48,996 bases of DNA from positions 1 through 48,996 of the forward strand of contig JAFQZQ010000034.1 in NCBI GenBank assembly GCA_017405845.1. The letters run 5' to 3'. Made by a program: the position numbers and the translations under genes. A model generated the notes under the pieces. The model had not been told where the DNA came from. It did no database searches and saw only the letters and a list, made by a program, of their open reading frames with translations. Below, in pieces: positions 41,370-48,996 of this stretch (positions are counted from its first letter, which is position 1; each line of letters begins with the position of its first letter). This stretch comes from Mogibacterium sp. Its GTDB lineage: Bacteria > Bacillota > Clostridia > Peptostreptococcales > Anaerovoracaceae.

Positions 41370-41468
41370 GAAACTAATATTGAGCAACCAGTTTCTTTAG
41401 GTGTGCTTTTTTAAAAATATGTCTAATAAAGAGGTCAGTTTTATTAATTCTTTAGGGAGGGATTATTA

Positions 41469-43541
41469 ATGAAGAAGGAATATGAACCTTTATTCACTCC
41501 TTGGAAGATCGGCAACGTAGAGATTCCTAACAGAATCGTACAGACATCCATGGGCGGTACATCGCTCTTCGGATGGCTCGAGCCTTGCCACTTCGACAAG
41601 GAAGCTGCTCATCACATTCTCGGCCGTGCTCAGGACGGCGTAGGTCTGGTTCTTCCGGGCATGCAGTGCGTAAGAGACACAATGGGCAGAAGATGGCTCT
41701 ATCAGAACAAGAAGATGTTCAAGGATCTCGCTGAGTGGATGCCTGAATTCCACAAGACAGGCTCCAAGCTGTTCATCCAGCTCGCCGGCGGATTCGGACG
41801 TTCAATGGCCATCAACGACATGTTCGTTAAAATGCTCGAGAACAAGGCTTTCGGAGCTATTTCAAAGCCGGTTGTAGATATCGAGTATTGCTGCGCTTCC
41901 GCAGGAGAAACTCCTAACAGATGGTATCCTTCGATCAAGTCGAGAATGATGACCATCGAGGAAATCCAGGAGATGGTAGAGGCTTTCGCAAAGACAGCTA
42001 AGCTGTGCAAAGATGCCGGTGTTGACGGTGTTGAAATCCACGCTGTACATGAGGGCTACCTCCTCGACCAGTTCACTATTGCAAACATGAACTACAGAAC
42101 TGACCAGTATGGTGGTTCGTTCGAGAACAGATTCAGATTCCCTGTCGAGATCGTACAGGCTATCAAGAGAGAATGCGGACAGGACTTCCCTGTTGCACTG
42201 AGATACTCCGTAGTATCCAAGACAAAGGGCTGGCTCCAGGGCGCACAGCCGGGCGAAGAGTTCGAAGAGTTCGGACGTGACATGGCTGAATCTGAAAAGG
42301 CCATCAAGTATCTCGGAGATATGGGATACGACATGTTCAACTGCGACAACGGAACATACGACGCATGGTACTGGGCTCACCCACCTGTCTACATGCCGGA
42401 TAACTGCAACTACGAAGACGTTGCTCACATCAAGAACTTCACAGACAAGCCTGTCGTTTGCGCAGGTAAGATGGACATCAAGTTCGCTGCAGAGAAGATC
42501 AAAGAAGGAAAGATCGACGCTCTCGGTATTGCACGTCAGAACCTCGTAGACCCTGACTGGGTAACCAAGCTCAGAGAAGGCCGCGAAGACGAGATCAAGC
42601 CATGCATCAGATGCCATAACGCTTGCTTCAACTTCGCTAAGTCGAAACACACAGCTAACACACAGCCTCTGTTCGACTCCCTCCAGCTTGCTCGCTGCGC
42701 TCTGACACCTTCGACAATGCAGCACAACAAGTATAAGATCGTTCCGACCAGCAAGCCAAAGAAAGTCGCCATCGTCGGAGCAGGATTCGGCGGACTCGAG
42801 GCAGCTCTCGTACTCAAGAAGAGAGGCCACCAGCCTGTAGTATTCGAGAAGAGCGACAAGATCTTCGGTCTGTACAACACCGCTTCCGCAATGTCCTTCA
42901 AGGATGCTGACAAGCAGCTCATGAAGTGGTATGAGAGAGAGCTGAAGAAATGGGATATCGATATCAGACTCAACAGCGAGGTCAAGGATATCAACTCCCT
43001 GCTCAAGTCGTACGATGATGTTATCGTATCGGTAGGTACATTCCCTAAGGCTCTCAACATCAAGGGATTCGACAAGACCATCACATTTACAGATCTCCTG
43101 ATCGGACCTAAGAAGGACGAGTACAAGAAGATCGTCTTCCTCGGCGGCGGACTTTCATCCTGCGAAGCTGCATATGACGCAGTACTCGCCGGCAAGAAGC
43201 CTGTAGTCGTTGAGTTCCTCGACGACCTTATCGTAGCTCCAGGCACATGCCTTGCTAACTCCTCATTCCTGAGAGAGGCTCTGCCGTTCAAGGGAGTTCC
43301 TGTACATCTGAGAAGCTCCGTTACCGAGATCGGCGACGGCTACTGCATGATCAAGAACTTCGAGACAGGCGAAGAGTGGAAGGAAGAGTGCGATTGCGTA
43401 GTTAACGGTATCGGATTCGTTCCAAACGACCAGTTCGCTTCCATAAAGAACAAACACCTCCACAGAGTCGGAACCTGCGTCAAGTGGGGAGCTCTGAGAG
43501 AAGTAATCTGGAGCGCATGGGATGTTGCAATGAAGATCTAA
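41469..43541 (+). CDS. Old-Yellow-Enzyme-type NADH:flavin / enoate-type reductase (FMN, 4Fe-4S, FAD)
   Basis: A 690-aa protein with the layout of 2,4-dienoyl-CoA reductase, BaiCD/BaiH and related gut reductases. The N-terminal FMN TIM barrel (8-370) includes PNRIVQTSMGG, DGVEIHAVHEGYLLDQFTI, NYRTDQYGGSFENRFRFPVE and the ALGIARQNLVDPDW end. A 4Fe-4S motif CIRCHNACF with a later Cys follows. The FAD/NAD domains begin VAIVGAGFGGLEAALVL, with a second nucleotide loop at IVFLGGGLSSCEAAYDA. It should reduce an activated C=C bond. The substrate is unknown. Codon choice is strongly biased toward a few codons, and promoter and ribosome site are good, suggesting high expression. It stands alone, between its promoter and a strong terminator. 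Confidence 0.88.
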   Translation: MKKEYEPLFTPWKIGNVEIPNRIVQTSMGGTSLFGWLEPCHFDKEAAHHILGRAQDGVGLVLPGMQCVRDTMGRRWLYQNKKMFKDLAEWMPEFHKTGSKLFIQLAGGFGRSMAINDMFVKMLENKAFGAISKPVVDIEYCCASAGETPNRWYPSIKSRMMTIEEIQEMVEAFAKTAKLCKDAGVDGVEIHAVHEGYLLDQFTIANMNYRTDQYGGSFENRFRFPVEIVQAIKRECGQDFPVALRYSVVSKTKGWLQGAQPGEEFEEFGRDMAESEKAIKYLGDMGYDMFNCDNGTYDAWYWAHPPVYMPDNCNYEDVAHIKNFTDKPVVCAGKMDIKFAAEKIKEGKIDALGIARQNLVDPDWVTKLREGREDEIKPCIRCHNACFNFAKSKHTANTQPLFDSLQLARCALTPSTMQHNKYKIVPTSKPKKVAIVGAGFGGLEAALVLKKRGHQPVVFEKSDKIFGLYNTASAMSFKDADKQLMKWYERELKKWDIDIRLNSEVKDINSLLKSYDDVIVSVGTFPKALNIKGFDKTITFTDLLIGPKKDEYKKIVFLGGGLSSCEAAYDAVLAGKKPVVVEFLDDLIVAPGTCLANSSFLREALPFKGVPVHLRSSVTEIGDGYCMIKNFETGEEWKEECDCVVNGIGFVPNDQFASIKNKHLHRVGTCVKWGALREVIWSAWDVAMKI

Positions 43542-43577
43542 TTGCAGAGCATCAAATACTGAAAAATGATCGAAATG

Positions 43578-43606
43578 AAAAGACTGCCTTCCGAGGCAGT
43601 CTTTTT
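43578..43606 (+). terminator. Terminator of the reductase gene
   Basis: AAAGACTGCC (43579-43588) and GGCAGTCTTT (43595-43604) form a perfect 10-bp stem with a 6-nt loop, followed by T residues. It is 37 bp past the stop codon. Confidence 0.9.
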
Positions 43607-43636
43607 GTATGATCTTTGTATGATCTTTGTATGATC
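43604..43636 (+). repeat. Three 11-bp tandem repeats
   Basis: TTTGTATGATC occurs three times in perfect tandem (43604-43614, 43615-43625, 43626-43636), starting inside the tail of the terminator. Such a short array may vary in copy number between strains. Confidence 0.85.
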
Positions 43637-43914
43637 ATAGTTCGGTTAGCTTGTTTTAACTTGGCAAAATCGGCATATTTGTCAAGGTTGCAGTCGTGAA
43701 AGGCATCTTTTTCGGCAAAATTTTACGGAAACCTTGTATCGAAGCCCGATTAATCCATTTTTGTCAAGGTTTTTTCAAATTTACCTTGACAAAATGGCTC
43801 AAATCCGCGACCGGATGCAAGGTTTCATTTTCACTATTCGTCGCTCACTCTTTCACAATCGTTCCTTAACGCTCGCTCGTTCCCGATTGTTTCTTACCTG
43901 TCGCTCTATACCAA
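43637..43914. repeat. Repeat-rich non-coding stretch with long inverted repeat
   Basis: No gene is visible. A perfect 12-bp inverted repeat TTTTGTCAAGGT (43759-43770) / ACCTTGACAAAA (43783-43794) extends further with one extra base. TTTGTCAAGGTT also appears near 43679, and the shorter CAAGGTTT or its complement near 43731 and 43818. A second hairpin, ACAATCG (43855-43861) / CGATTGT (43884-43890), follows. The stretch could be a small non-coding RNA or an interspersed repeat of this genome. Confidence 0.6.
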
Positions 43915-45657
43915 TCAGTCTTTATTCCAGATCTTCTGGTACTCCTTATATTTTCCCAGATCATTGTTGACGTTCCATGGGATGAAGCCGCCTTTCAGGC
44001 CGGCGTCTTTAAGGCCTTTGATCTGAGCCTTTAGCTGCTTCTCGCCGTAGTTGACGGTCGGGTCCCAGTGCGGCGTGTTGTAGCCGGTGATCCAGGTGCG
44101 GGCTACGGCCGGATGATCCAGATACTTCTGCATCTTCTTGGCCTTCTTGCCCCAGATTTTCATTGTGTTGTACGGGTTCTTCCATGCCCCGTCGCCTCCC
44201 ATGTGGTCGGTGTAAGGCATTGCGCTTATCGCATCTACTATGTTGGAGATGCCGGGCCAGTACTGACCATACGCGGTCATGTATCCGTATGCGCTCTCGC
44301 CGAAGACATCGATTGAAAGATATGCTCCGGCCTCGTGTATCTGGTCAGCAGCGTAGAAGCAGAAGTTCTGTACCGCCTGCCCTTTTTCCTCATCGTACAC
44401 GTTGCGGAACTTCGTTGATTTGCTCTTCGACATCTCGTATGAGTTTTCAGGGAACCTCACATAGTCGAACTGTATCTCGTTGAAGCCGAATTCCTTAATG
44501 GCCTCGCGCGCAAGCCTGACGTTGTATTCCCACACATCGCGGGAGTAAGCGCTTGGCCAGTATGCCTTGCCTCCGTACTTGATGCAGTCTTCCGGGTGAT
44601 CTTTTGCGTAGAGAGGGTCATTGAATACGACTATTCGCCCTATCACGTAAACGCCGGTGTCCTTCAGCTTGTTTATGCCCTTCCTGTACTTCTTGTATGT
44701 TGTGTAGGCCGTCTTGTATGACTTAGGCGACCACTCCTTGGCAGTATCGGCAGGCCATGCCAGCACGCCGTCCTTTATATCTACGACCACAGCGTTGCAA
44801 TCGGTCTTTTTGATCAGCTTTATATAGTTGTCAGGATATGTCGCAGCAGCGCAGTTGAGATACATTGCCCTCGCATTGGAGCAGAACTTGTTGCCCTCTA
44901 TCACCGGTTTTTCGTACGGGTAGTAGTCGAGGTTCTTAGCCTTGCCGCCGTGAAGGTCGTAGCTGTAATAATCCTTTTTTACCTTGTCGTAAATGCCGTT
45001 CTCGTTGTATACCTTTTTGGCCTTCTTTTGGGTGCTGGCCATGTATTTGCTGTAAACGTAGCCCTCGGCCGTCTTGCCGTTGCTTTTCTCATACTCCACC
45101 TTGTACTTGTGGACCGAGCCGTCTGCAAGCATAGTGTCGTATCCTGCTACCTTCAGGCAGGTGCCCTTCGGCGCGAACGAAGCGATCTTCGGCCCCGTCT
45201 CTTTTGCGTATATCGTCACCGGAGTCCTGACATAGACTTCTGTCTCCTGCACCACCTCGTCTAAAGAGTTCACCAGGTTCTTCTCTTTCATATATAGTTC
45301 GGCAGCCTCCGCCTCGTATCCGGTGTTCTCTACCCTGCGGTAAACGACGCCGTCTATCTCCTTTGAGCCACTCAGCTTTTTTACCGAAGTGCCGCGGACG
45401 AGCGTACCCACGCTTGCCGCTTTTTCGCCGGACTCCTCTTCATCGAGTGGTATGCCAATCAGGTAGACCGGTACGTCCTTCACTTTGCCGCCGACAAATA
45501 CATACTCCGGCTCCGGAGTTATTACCCCCAGGCCGCTTACAAACGCAAGCACCATCATCAGCAGCGCAAAAATAATCACACAGTCTCTTACTCTGAAAAG
45601 ACGTGTGCTGCGTTTTCTTTCTGCCTCTCTTAATGCGTTGCGTTCTACTCTTGACAT
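43915..45657 (-). CDS. DUF4015-type putative glycoside hydrolase, membrane-anchored
   Basis: A 580-aa protein with a basic cytoplasmic N-terminus, one span at about residues 27-48 and a large outer part. SH3-like beta segments lie at about 60-210 (YVFVGGKVKDVPVYL; VYVRTPVTIYAKE; EGYVYSKYM). A TIM-barrel-like domain follows (260-580) with AVVVDIKDGVLAWPADT, GVYVIGRIVVFNDPLYA, FGFNEIQFDYVRFPE and YLSIDVFGESAYGY. This fits DUF4015 (PF13200), a putative glycosidase family whose substrate is unknown; a wall polymer is likely. It is transcribed away from the alpha-galactosidase gene. Confidence 0.8.
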   Translation of the reverse strand: MSRVERNALREAERKRSTRLFRVRDCVIIFALLMMVLAFVSGLGVITPEPEYVFVGGKVKDVPVYLIGIPLDEEESGEKAASVGTLVRGTSVKKLSGSKEIDGVVYRRVENTGYEAEAAELYMKEKNLVNSLDEVVQETEVYVRTPVTIYAKETGPKIASFAPKGTCLKVAGYDTMLADGSVHKYKVEYEKSNGKTAEGYVYSKYMASTQKKAKKVYNENGIYDKVKKDYYSYDLHGGKAKNLDYYPYEKPVIEGNKFCSNARAMYLNCAAATYPDNYIKLIKKTDCNAVVVDIKDGVLAWPADTAKEWSPKSYKTAYTTYKKYRKGINKLKDTGVYVIGRIVVFNDPLYAKDHPEDCIKYGGKAYWPSAYSRDVWEYNVRLAREAIKEFGFNEIQFDYVRFPENSYEMSKSKSTKFRNVYDEEKGQAVQNFCFYAADQIHEAGAYLSIDVFGESAYGYMTAYGQYWPGISNIVDAISAMPYTDHMGGDGAWKNPYNTMKIWGKKAKKMQKYLDHPAVARTWITGYNTPHWDPTVNYGEKQLKAQIKGLKDAGLKGGFIPWNVNNDLGKYKEYQKIWNKD

Positions 45658-45777
45658 TTATTTCTCAAATTCCTTTCGTACCCACCAATTAAACAACATT
45701 TGGCAGTTACGTTCAACCATGTACTTCCGAAAAAAACATCAGGTACATTTTCAGTAAACTCACGCAGCGCGATATTG

Positions 45778-45783
45778 TATAAT
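45778..45783 (+). promoter_or_regulatory. -10 box of the alpha-galactosidase operon
   Basis: TATAAT at 45778-45783 lies 26 bp before the start codon; the -35 region (TAAACT, 17 bp upstream) is weak, which would allow activation by a regulator. AAGGAGG precedes the ATG. Confidence 0.5.
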
Positions 45784-45809
45784 AATATGGATAAACCAAG
45801 GAGGCATGC

Positions 45810-47285
45810 ATGAGTAAAATCGACCTTACACCATTTATCAGGGAGGACAAAGGTTCTGAGATAATCGTTGACCTTCCGTGCAAGTCTACGGAGAGAGCTT
45901 TCTTCAACGGCTATCAGACCTGGACCGCTTCATATGAGGTAAAGCCTTCAGATACCCATATTGGGATCAGGAGAGTGTTCAGGCGTCTCGGGGCTCCGTG
46001 GGGCGTTACAAAATACGGCGATGTCTTTTTCATGAACTACACGGGTAAGCCGGGACGTTTCCATGGCTTCACATATTTCTACAAAAGATATGAAGACACA
46101 TATCTCCTCATCGCTTCTACAGATGAGACCAACGGATACACCATTTTCGACTACGACATGATCAAAGGCGTTCTCCGCATCAGGAAGGATGCCGGAAGCA
46201 GCCGCTTCGACCGCAATGTACATATCGCAGCTTTTGAGGGCGGACACGACGAGGTCTTCGACGCGTGGTTCGAAGCCGCGGGAATTAAGCGCCGCCCTGC
46301 CGAGCCTATGGCCGGATACGGAAGCTGGTACAACCACTACGATAAAATCAACGACCGCACCATCACGGAGGATCTCGAAGGCGCCGCGGGCATACTTGAA
46401 CCGGGCGATCTGTTCCAGATAGATGACGGCTGGCAGGTGCAGGTCGGCGACTGGGACTGCAACACCGAGCGCTTCCCGCGCGGCATGAAGGCATCGGTAG
46501 AAGATATACATGACAGGGGCTTCAGGGCCGGCCTGTGGCTGGCTCCATATTCAGCCCAGTGCAAGTCACAGCTCGCGAAGGATCATTCTGACTGGCTGCT
46601 CAAACATAACGGCAAGCCATGGTATGCGGGCTGCAACTGGGGAGGATTCTTCGCCCTGGATTTCGACCATCCGGGTGTTCGTGATTACCTGAAGCGCACC
46701 TTCGATAAGGTGCTGAACGAGTGGGGCTTCGATCTGGTGAAGCTGGACTTCCTCTATGGCGCTGCTCCATGGCCGACTGAAGGCGGTGAATTCGACGGCG
46801 AAAGCCGCGGCGGACGTATGTGCAGGGCGATGGACCTTCTGAGAGAGCTGTGTGGCGATAAGCAGATACTGGGCTGCGGGGTGCCTTTAGGCCCTGCTTT
46901 CGGAAAGGTGGAGTACTGCCGTATAGGCTGCGACGCGAGCCTCGACTGGAACAACGTTCCGTACATGAGGAATGTCAACAGAGAGTATCCGTCAACAAAG
47001 CATGCAATACTCGATACTTTCTATAGAAGAGGTCTGGACGGAAGAGCCTTCCTTAACGACCCTGATGTGTTCTTCCTTAGAAAGGACAACATAAAGCTCA
47101 CCGAGGAGCAGAAGGATCTTCACGCGAGGGTCCTTGCACAGTACGGCAGCTTCTTCCTCACCTCCGACAACATGGGAGATTACGACGAAGAGCAGCGCAG
47201 GCACTACAGAAAGCTCAGAGAACTCTGGCAAAGCAAGGACTGGACGGACAGGCACTTCCTTGACCAGATGAACAAATACAAGTAA
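45810..47285 (+). CDS. Alpha-galactosidase, GH36-like (short form)
   Basis: A 491-aa clan-D glycosidase. The catalytic barrel shows MAGYGSWYNHYDKI, LFQIDDGWQVQVGDW, GFRAGLWLAPYSAQ, nucleophile D313 in DLVKLDFLYGAAPW and a likely acid/base D375 in RIGCDASLDWNN. It lacks the large N-terminal beta domain of 700-aa GH36 enzymes, and there is no signal peptide, so it should act on imported alpha-galactosides such as melibiose in the cytoplasm. The next gene, 30 bp downstream, is a sugar:cation symporter, which supports this role. Confidence 0.87.
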   Translation: MSKIDLTPFIREDKGSEIIVDLPCKSTERAFFNGYQTWTASYEVKPSDTHIGIRRVFRRLGAPWGVTKYGDVFFMNYTGKPGRFHGFTYFYKRYEDTYLLIASTDETNGYTIFDYDMIKGVLRIRKDAGSSRFDRNVHIAAFEGGHDEVFDAWFEAAGIKRRPAEPMAGYGSWYNHYDKINDRTITEDLEGAAGILEPGDLFQIDDGWQVQVGDWDCNTERFPRGMKASVEDIHDRGFRAGLWLAPYSAQCKSQLAKDHSDWLLKHNGKPWYAGCNWGGFFALDFDHPGVRDYLKRTFDKVLNEWGFDLVKLDFLYGAAPWPTEGGEFDGESRGGRMCRAMDLLRELCGDKQILGCGVPLGPAFGKVEYCRIGCDASLDWNNVPYMRNVNREYPSTKHAILDTFYRRGLDGRAFLNDPDVFFLRKDNIKLTEEQKDLHARVLAQYGSFFLTSDNMGDYDEEQRRHYRKLRELWQSKDWTDRHFLDQMNKYK

Positions 47286-47315
47286 GCTGACGCAACTGAG
47301 AAAAAGGTAAGACAA

Positions 47316-48821
47316 ATGAGTAAGAACAAAGAAGCCACATCACAGGCAGGTATTTCCGAAAAGCAGGCAAAACGCAATCTGTGGTTCTTCCCTCTCGGCA
47401 CCTTCGGCAGGGATATGATCTACAACCTGTTTACCAACTTCATCCTCGTATACGTGCTGTTCACGCACAATCTGACTGCTGCCCAGCTGATGGCCATCAC
47501 CGGCATCATGATCGGCGCAAGAGTCTTTGACGCGCTGAACGACCCTCTCATGGGTAACATCATTGAGCGTACCAGAACACGCTGGGGCAAGTACAAGCCT
47601 TGGCTCGTTATCGGAATCCTCAGCACATCGATAGTCGTATACCTGGCGTTCAACGTGAGGCTCGAGGGCTGGGCCTTCATATGGTTCTTCGGGATCATAT
47701 ACTTTGCCTACAGCATCGCATACACGATGCACGATATCTCATTCTGGGGCATGATCCCGTCGCTCAGCAAGGAAGGCAGCACACGCGATAAGCTTACAGC
47801 CATGACCAACCTTGCAGCAGGCATTGGCGGAGGCCTTGCGGGACTCTTCATACCTATGTTCACAACGGGCTCGGGTGCCATAGGCGGCAACGCGCAGACA
47901 GCTTACGGAGTAGTAGCTCTCATATTCTGCATACTGGCTCCGCTCTTCCTCTGCTTCACCATTTTCGGCGTCAGAGAAGACAGGTCGTACATGGATACCA
48001 CCCCACCTCCGGTCAGCTTCAGGAAGATCATATCCACCATAACAAACAACGACCAGCTGTCGTGGATGTGCGTCATATTCCTCCTGCACCAGATAGGCGC
48101 AGACCTTATCGTCGGAGGCATAGGCTCCACATACATCTACTTCACTTACGGATATAAAGGAGGTCTCTACTCCCTCTTCTCAACCATCGGCCTCTCGGCT
48201 TCGGGAATACTGCTGATCGCTTACCCGTGGCTGTCATCAAAGTGGAGCAGAAAAGGTCTTATGAAAGGCTTCGGAATAGTCATGACAGTGGGATTCGCCA
48301 TGATGCTGGCGGCAGGACTGTTCATGCCGGCCACAATGACATCATTCTGGATCACAACGGTCGGCTATATGCTGGCTCAGCTCGGAATGAACTGCTACTA
48401 CGTAATAATGATGCTCTCGATCATCAACACTGTTGAGTACAACGAGTACAAGAACGGAACGCGCGATGAAGCAATCATCGCTTCGATCAGACCGTTCTTC
48501 ACCAAGTTCGGAGGCGCAATGTGCGTCCTCCTCACTACGGTCTCGTACCTGATCTTCGGAGTAACAAAGTACACCAATCAGATCAGCTCGCTCGAGCAGG
48601 CAGCCAACCTCGGAAGCATAACCGAGGCAGAAAAGCTGGCTCAGATCGATACAGTCATCTCCTCGGTCAGCAGCAGTCAGAGCCATGGCATTCTCCTGGT
48701 GATGTGTCTCCTGCCGTTCCTGATGATGGTATTCACCTACCTGCTCTACAAGAAGCACTACATCCTTGACGAGGGCGAATACGACCGCATCGTTAAGGAG
48801 CTTGCCAACAAAGCAAAATAG
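47316..48821 (+). CDS. Sugar:cation symporter (GPH family)
   Basis: A 501-aa protein with about 12 spans. The GPH pattern is visible in FPLGTFGRDMIYNLFTNFI, GARVFDALNDPLMGNIIERT, RWGKYKPWLVIG and FFGIIYFAYSIAYTMHDISF. The family includes melibiose and raffinose permeases. It lies 30 bp after the alpha-galactosidase gene and is probably the uptake system for its substrate. A terminator follows at 48907-48940. Confidence 0.9.
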   Translation: MSKNKEATSQAGISEKQAKRNLWFFPLGTFGRDMIYNLFTNFILVYVLFTHNLTAAQLMAITGIMIGARVFDALNDPLMGNIIERTRTRWGKYKPWLVIGILSTSIVVYLAFNVRLEGWAFIWFFGIIYFAYSIAYTMHDISFWGMIPSLSKEGSTRDKLTAMTNLAAGIGGGLAGLFIPMFTTGSGAIGGNAQTAYGVVALIFCILAPLFLCFTIFGVREDRSYMDTTPPPVSFRKIISTITNNDQLSWMCVIFLLHQIGADLIVGGIGSTYIYFTYGYKGGLYSLFSTIGLSASGILLIAYPWLSSKWSRKGLMKGFGIVMTVGFAMMLAAGLFMPATMTSFWITTVGYMLAQLGMNCYYVIMMLSIINTVEYNEYKNGTRDEAIIASIRPFFTKFGGAMCVLLTTVSYLIFGVTKYTNQISSLEQAANLGSITEAEKLAQIDTVISSVSSSQSHGILLVMCLLPFLMMVFTYLLYKKHYILDEGEYDRIVKELANKAK

Positions 48822-48906
48822 ATGAAGCAAAAACTAAAAAAGACCGTTTTCGGTATTGAACCGCTACCCGTCAAGAGGACAGTGAAAAATCAAAAGATTT
48901 TGACGA

Positions 48907-48940
48907 CCAGCAACTGAAATTTGTTGCTGGTTGTTTTTTT
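48907..48940 (+). terminator. Terminator of the alpha-galactoside operon
   Basis: CCAGCAAC (48907-48914) and GTTGCTGG (48923-48930) form a perfect 8-bp stem followed by TTGTTTTTTT. Confidence 0.85.
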
Positions 48941-48965
48941 GTTGTTCCCCTCGCCGGGGAGGCAG

Positions 48966-48991
48966 GTCAGCAGCGTATTCCCGCTGCTGAC
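48966..48991 (+). repeat. Inverted repeat at the window edge
   Basis: GTCAGCAGC (48966-48974) and GCTGCTGAC (48983-48991) form a perfect 9-bp stem with an 8-nt loop. The window ends too soon to say whether it is a terminator, a leader structure or an element end. Confidence 0.4.
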
Positions 48992-48996
48992 GCAGA

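Noticed and set aside
41862..42830. A 322-codon minus-strand frame opposite the flavin reductase.
   Set aside because: It is a shadow of the biased codons of the real gene, with no motif and no ribosome site.
48841..48996. A possible insertion-sequence end beyond the symporter gene.
   Set aside because: The bases around the terminator look faintly like IS ends, but the window stops before any transposase frame, so it cannot be supported.

Overview
The window comes from a low-to-mid GC Gram-positive anaerobe of the Bacillota, most likely class Clostridia. The evidence is a division and cell wall (dcw) cluster in the order mraZ-rsmH-ftsL-ftsI-mraY-murD-ftsW-murG-divIB-ftsZ, a PASTA-tailed PBP, a DivIB-type rather than FtsA/FtsQ arrangement, MutS2 and ZapA. 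No sigE/sigG/spoIIGA genes follow ftsZ, which hints at a non-sporulating lineage; this is an inference from one locus. I could not place the genus.

Layout. (1) 1 to about 1600: an IS110-family insertion sequence with an intact DEDD/Ser transposase and a structured 5' non-coding end that looks like a bridge RNA. (2) 1662-15766: a roughly 14.1 kb integrative mobilizable element (IME) inserted in the 3' half of the initiator tRNA-fMet gene. The displaced tRNA 3' end and its terminator lie at the left end (1621-1705). The rebuilt, chimeric tRNA lies at the right end (15723-15798), next to the tyrosine integrase. Paired TTAGTACAAAA integrase arm sites sit inside both ends. The mobility half (10852-15498) has integrase, a repressor with a divergent three-operator switch, an Xis-like protein, a DUF6017 replication protein, a small Cys-rich protein, a candidate oriT and a MobA/MobL relaxase. 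Next to it is a convergent type I toxin-antitoxin locus (10527-10839). The remaining 8.5 kb of cargo (1813-10370) contains almost only membrane-associated proteins: four membrane-anchored HTH sensors (one carrying an extracellular PASTA domain), a lipoprotein, two small single-span proteins sharing a conserved tail, and seven other small proteins, of which five have obvious membrane spans. This is the best candidate for an undescribed system.

(3) 15845-16078: tRNA-Leu(UAA), tRNA-Asn and a consensus promoter that drives the Asn-Leu-fMet tRNA operon. (4) 16132-37157, all on the minus strand and tightly packed: the dcw operon runs from mraZ at the right to ftsZ, then an RNA methyltransferase, zapA, mutS2, a DUF523 gene, argS, a B12-binding/radical-SAM-like protein that has lost all three cluster cysteines, a TPR protein and an M19 dipeptidase. 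The dcw run lacks murE, murF, murC and ftsA. (5) 37466-39652: an SDR resembling EF-P 5-aminopentanone reductase (YmfI), and an NhaC antiporter behind a palindromic promoter.

(6) 39800-48821: an uridine-kinase-like nucleoside kinase; a divergent, strongly expressed-looking Old-Yellow-Enzyme-type flavin/FeS reductase; a repeat-rich non-coding stretch; a DUF4015 glycosidase-like membrane protein; and a short GH36-type alpha-galactosidase followed by a GPH sugar:cation symporter, probably one galactoside-utilisation operon. Annotation is by reading protein motifs and DNA signals only; no database search was possible.
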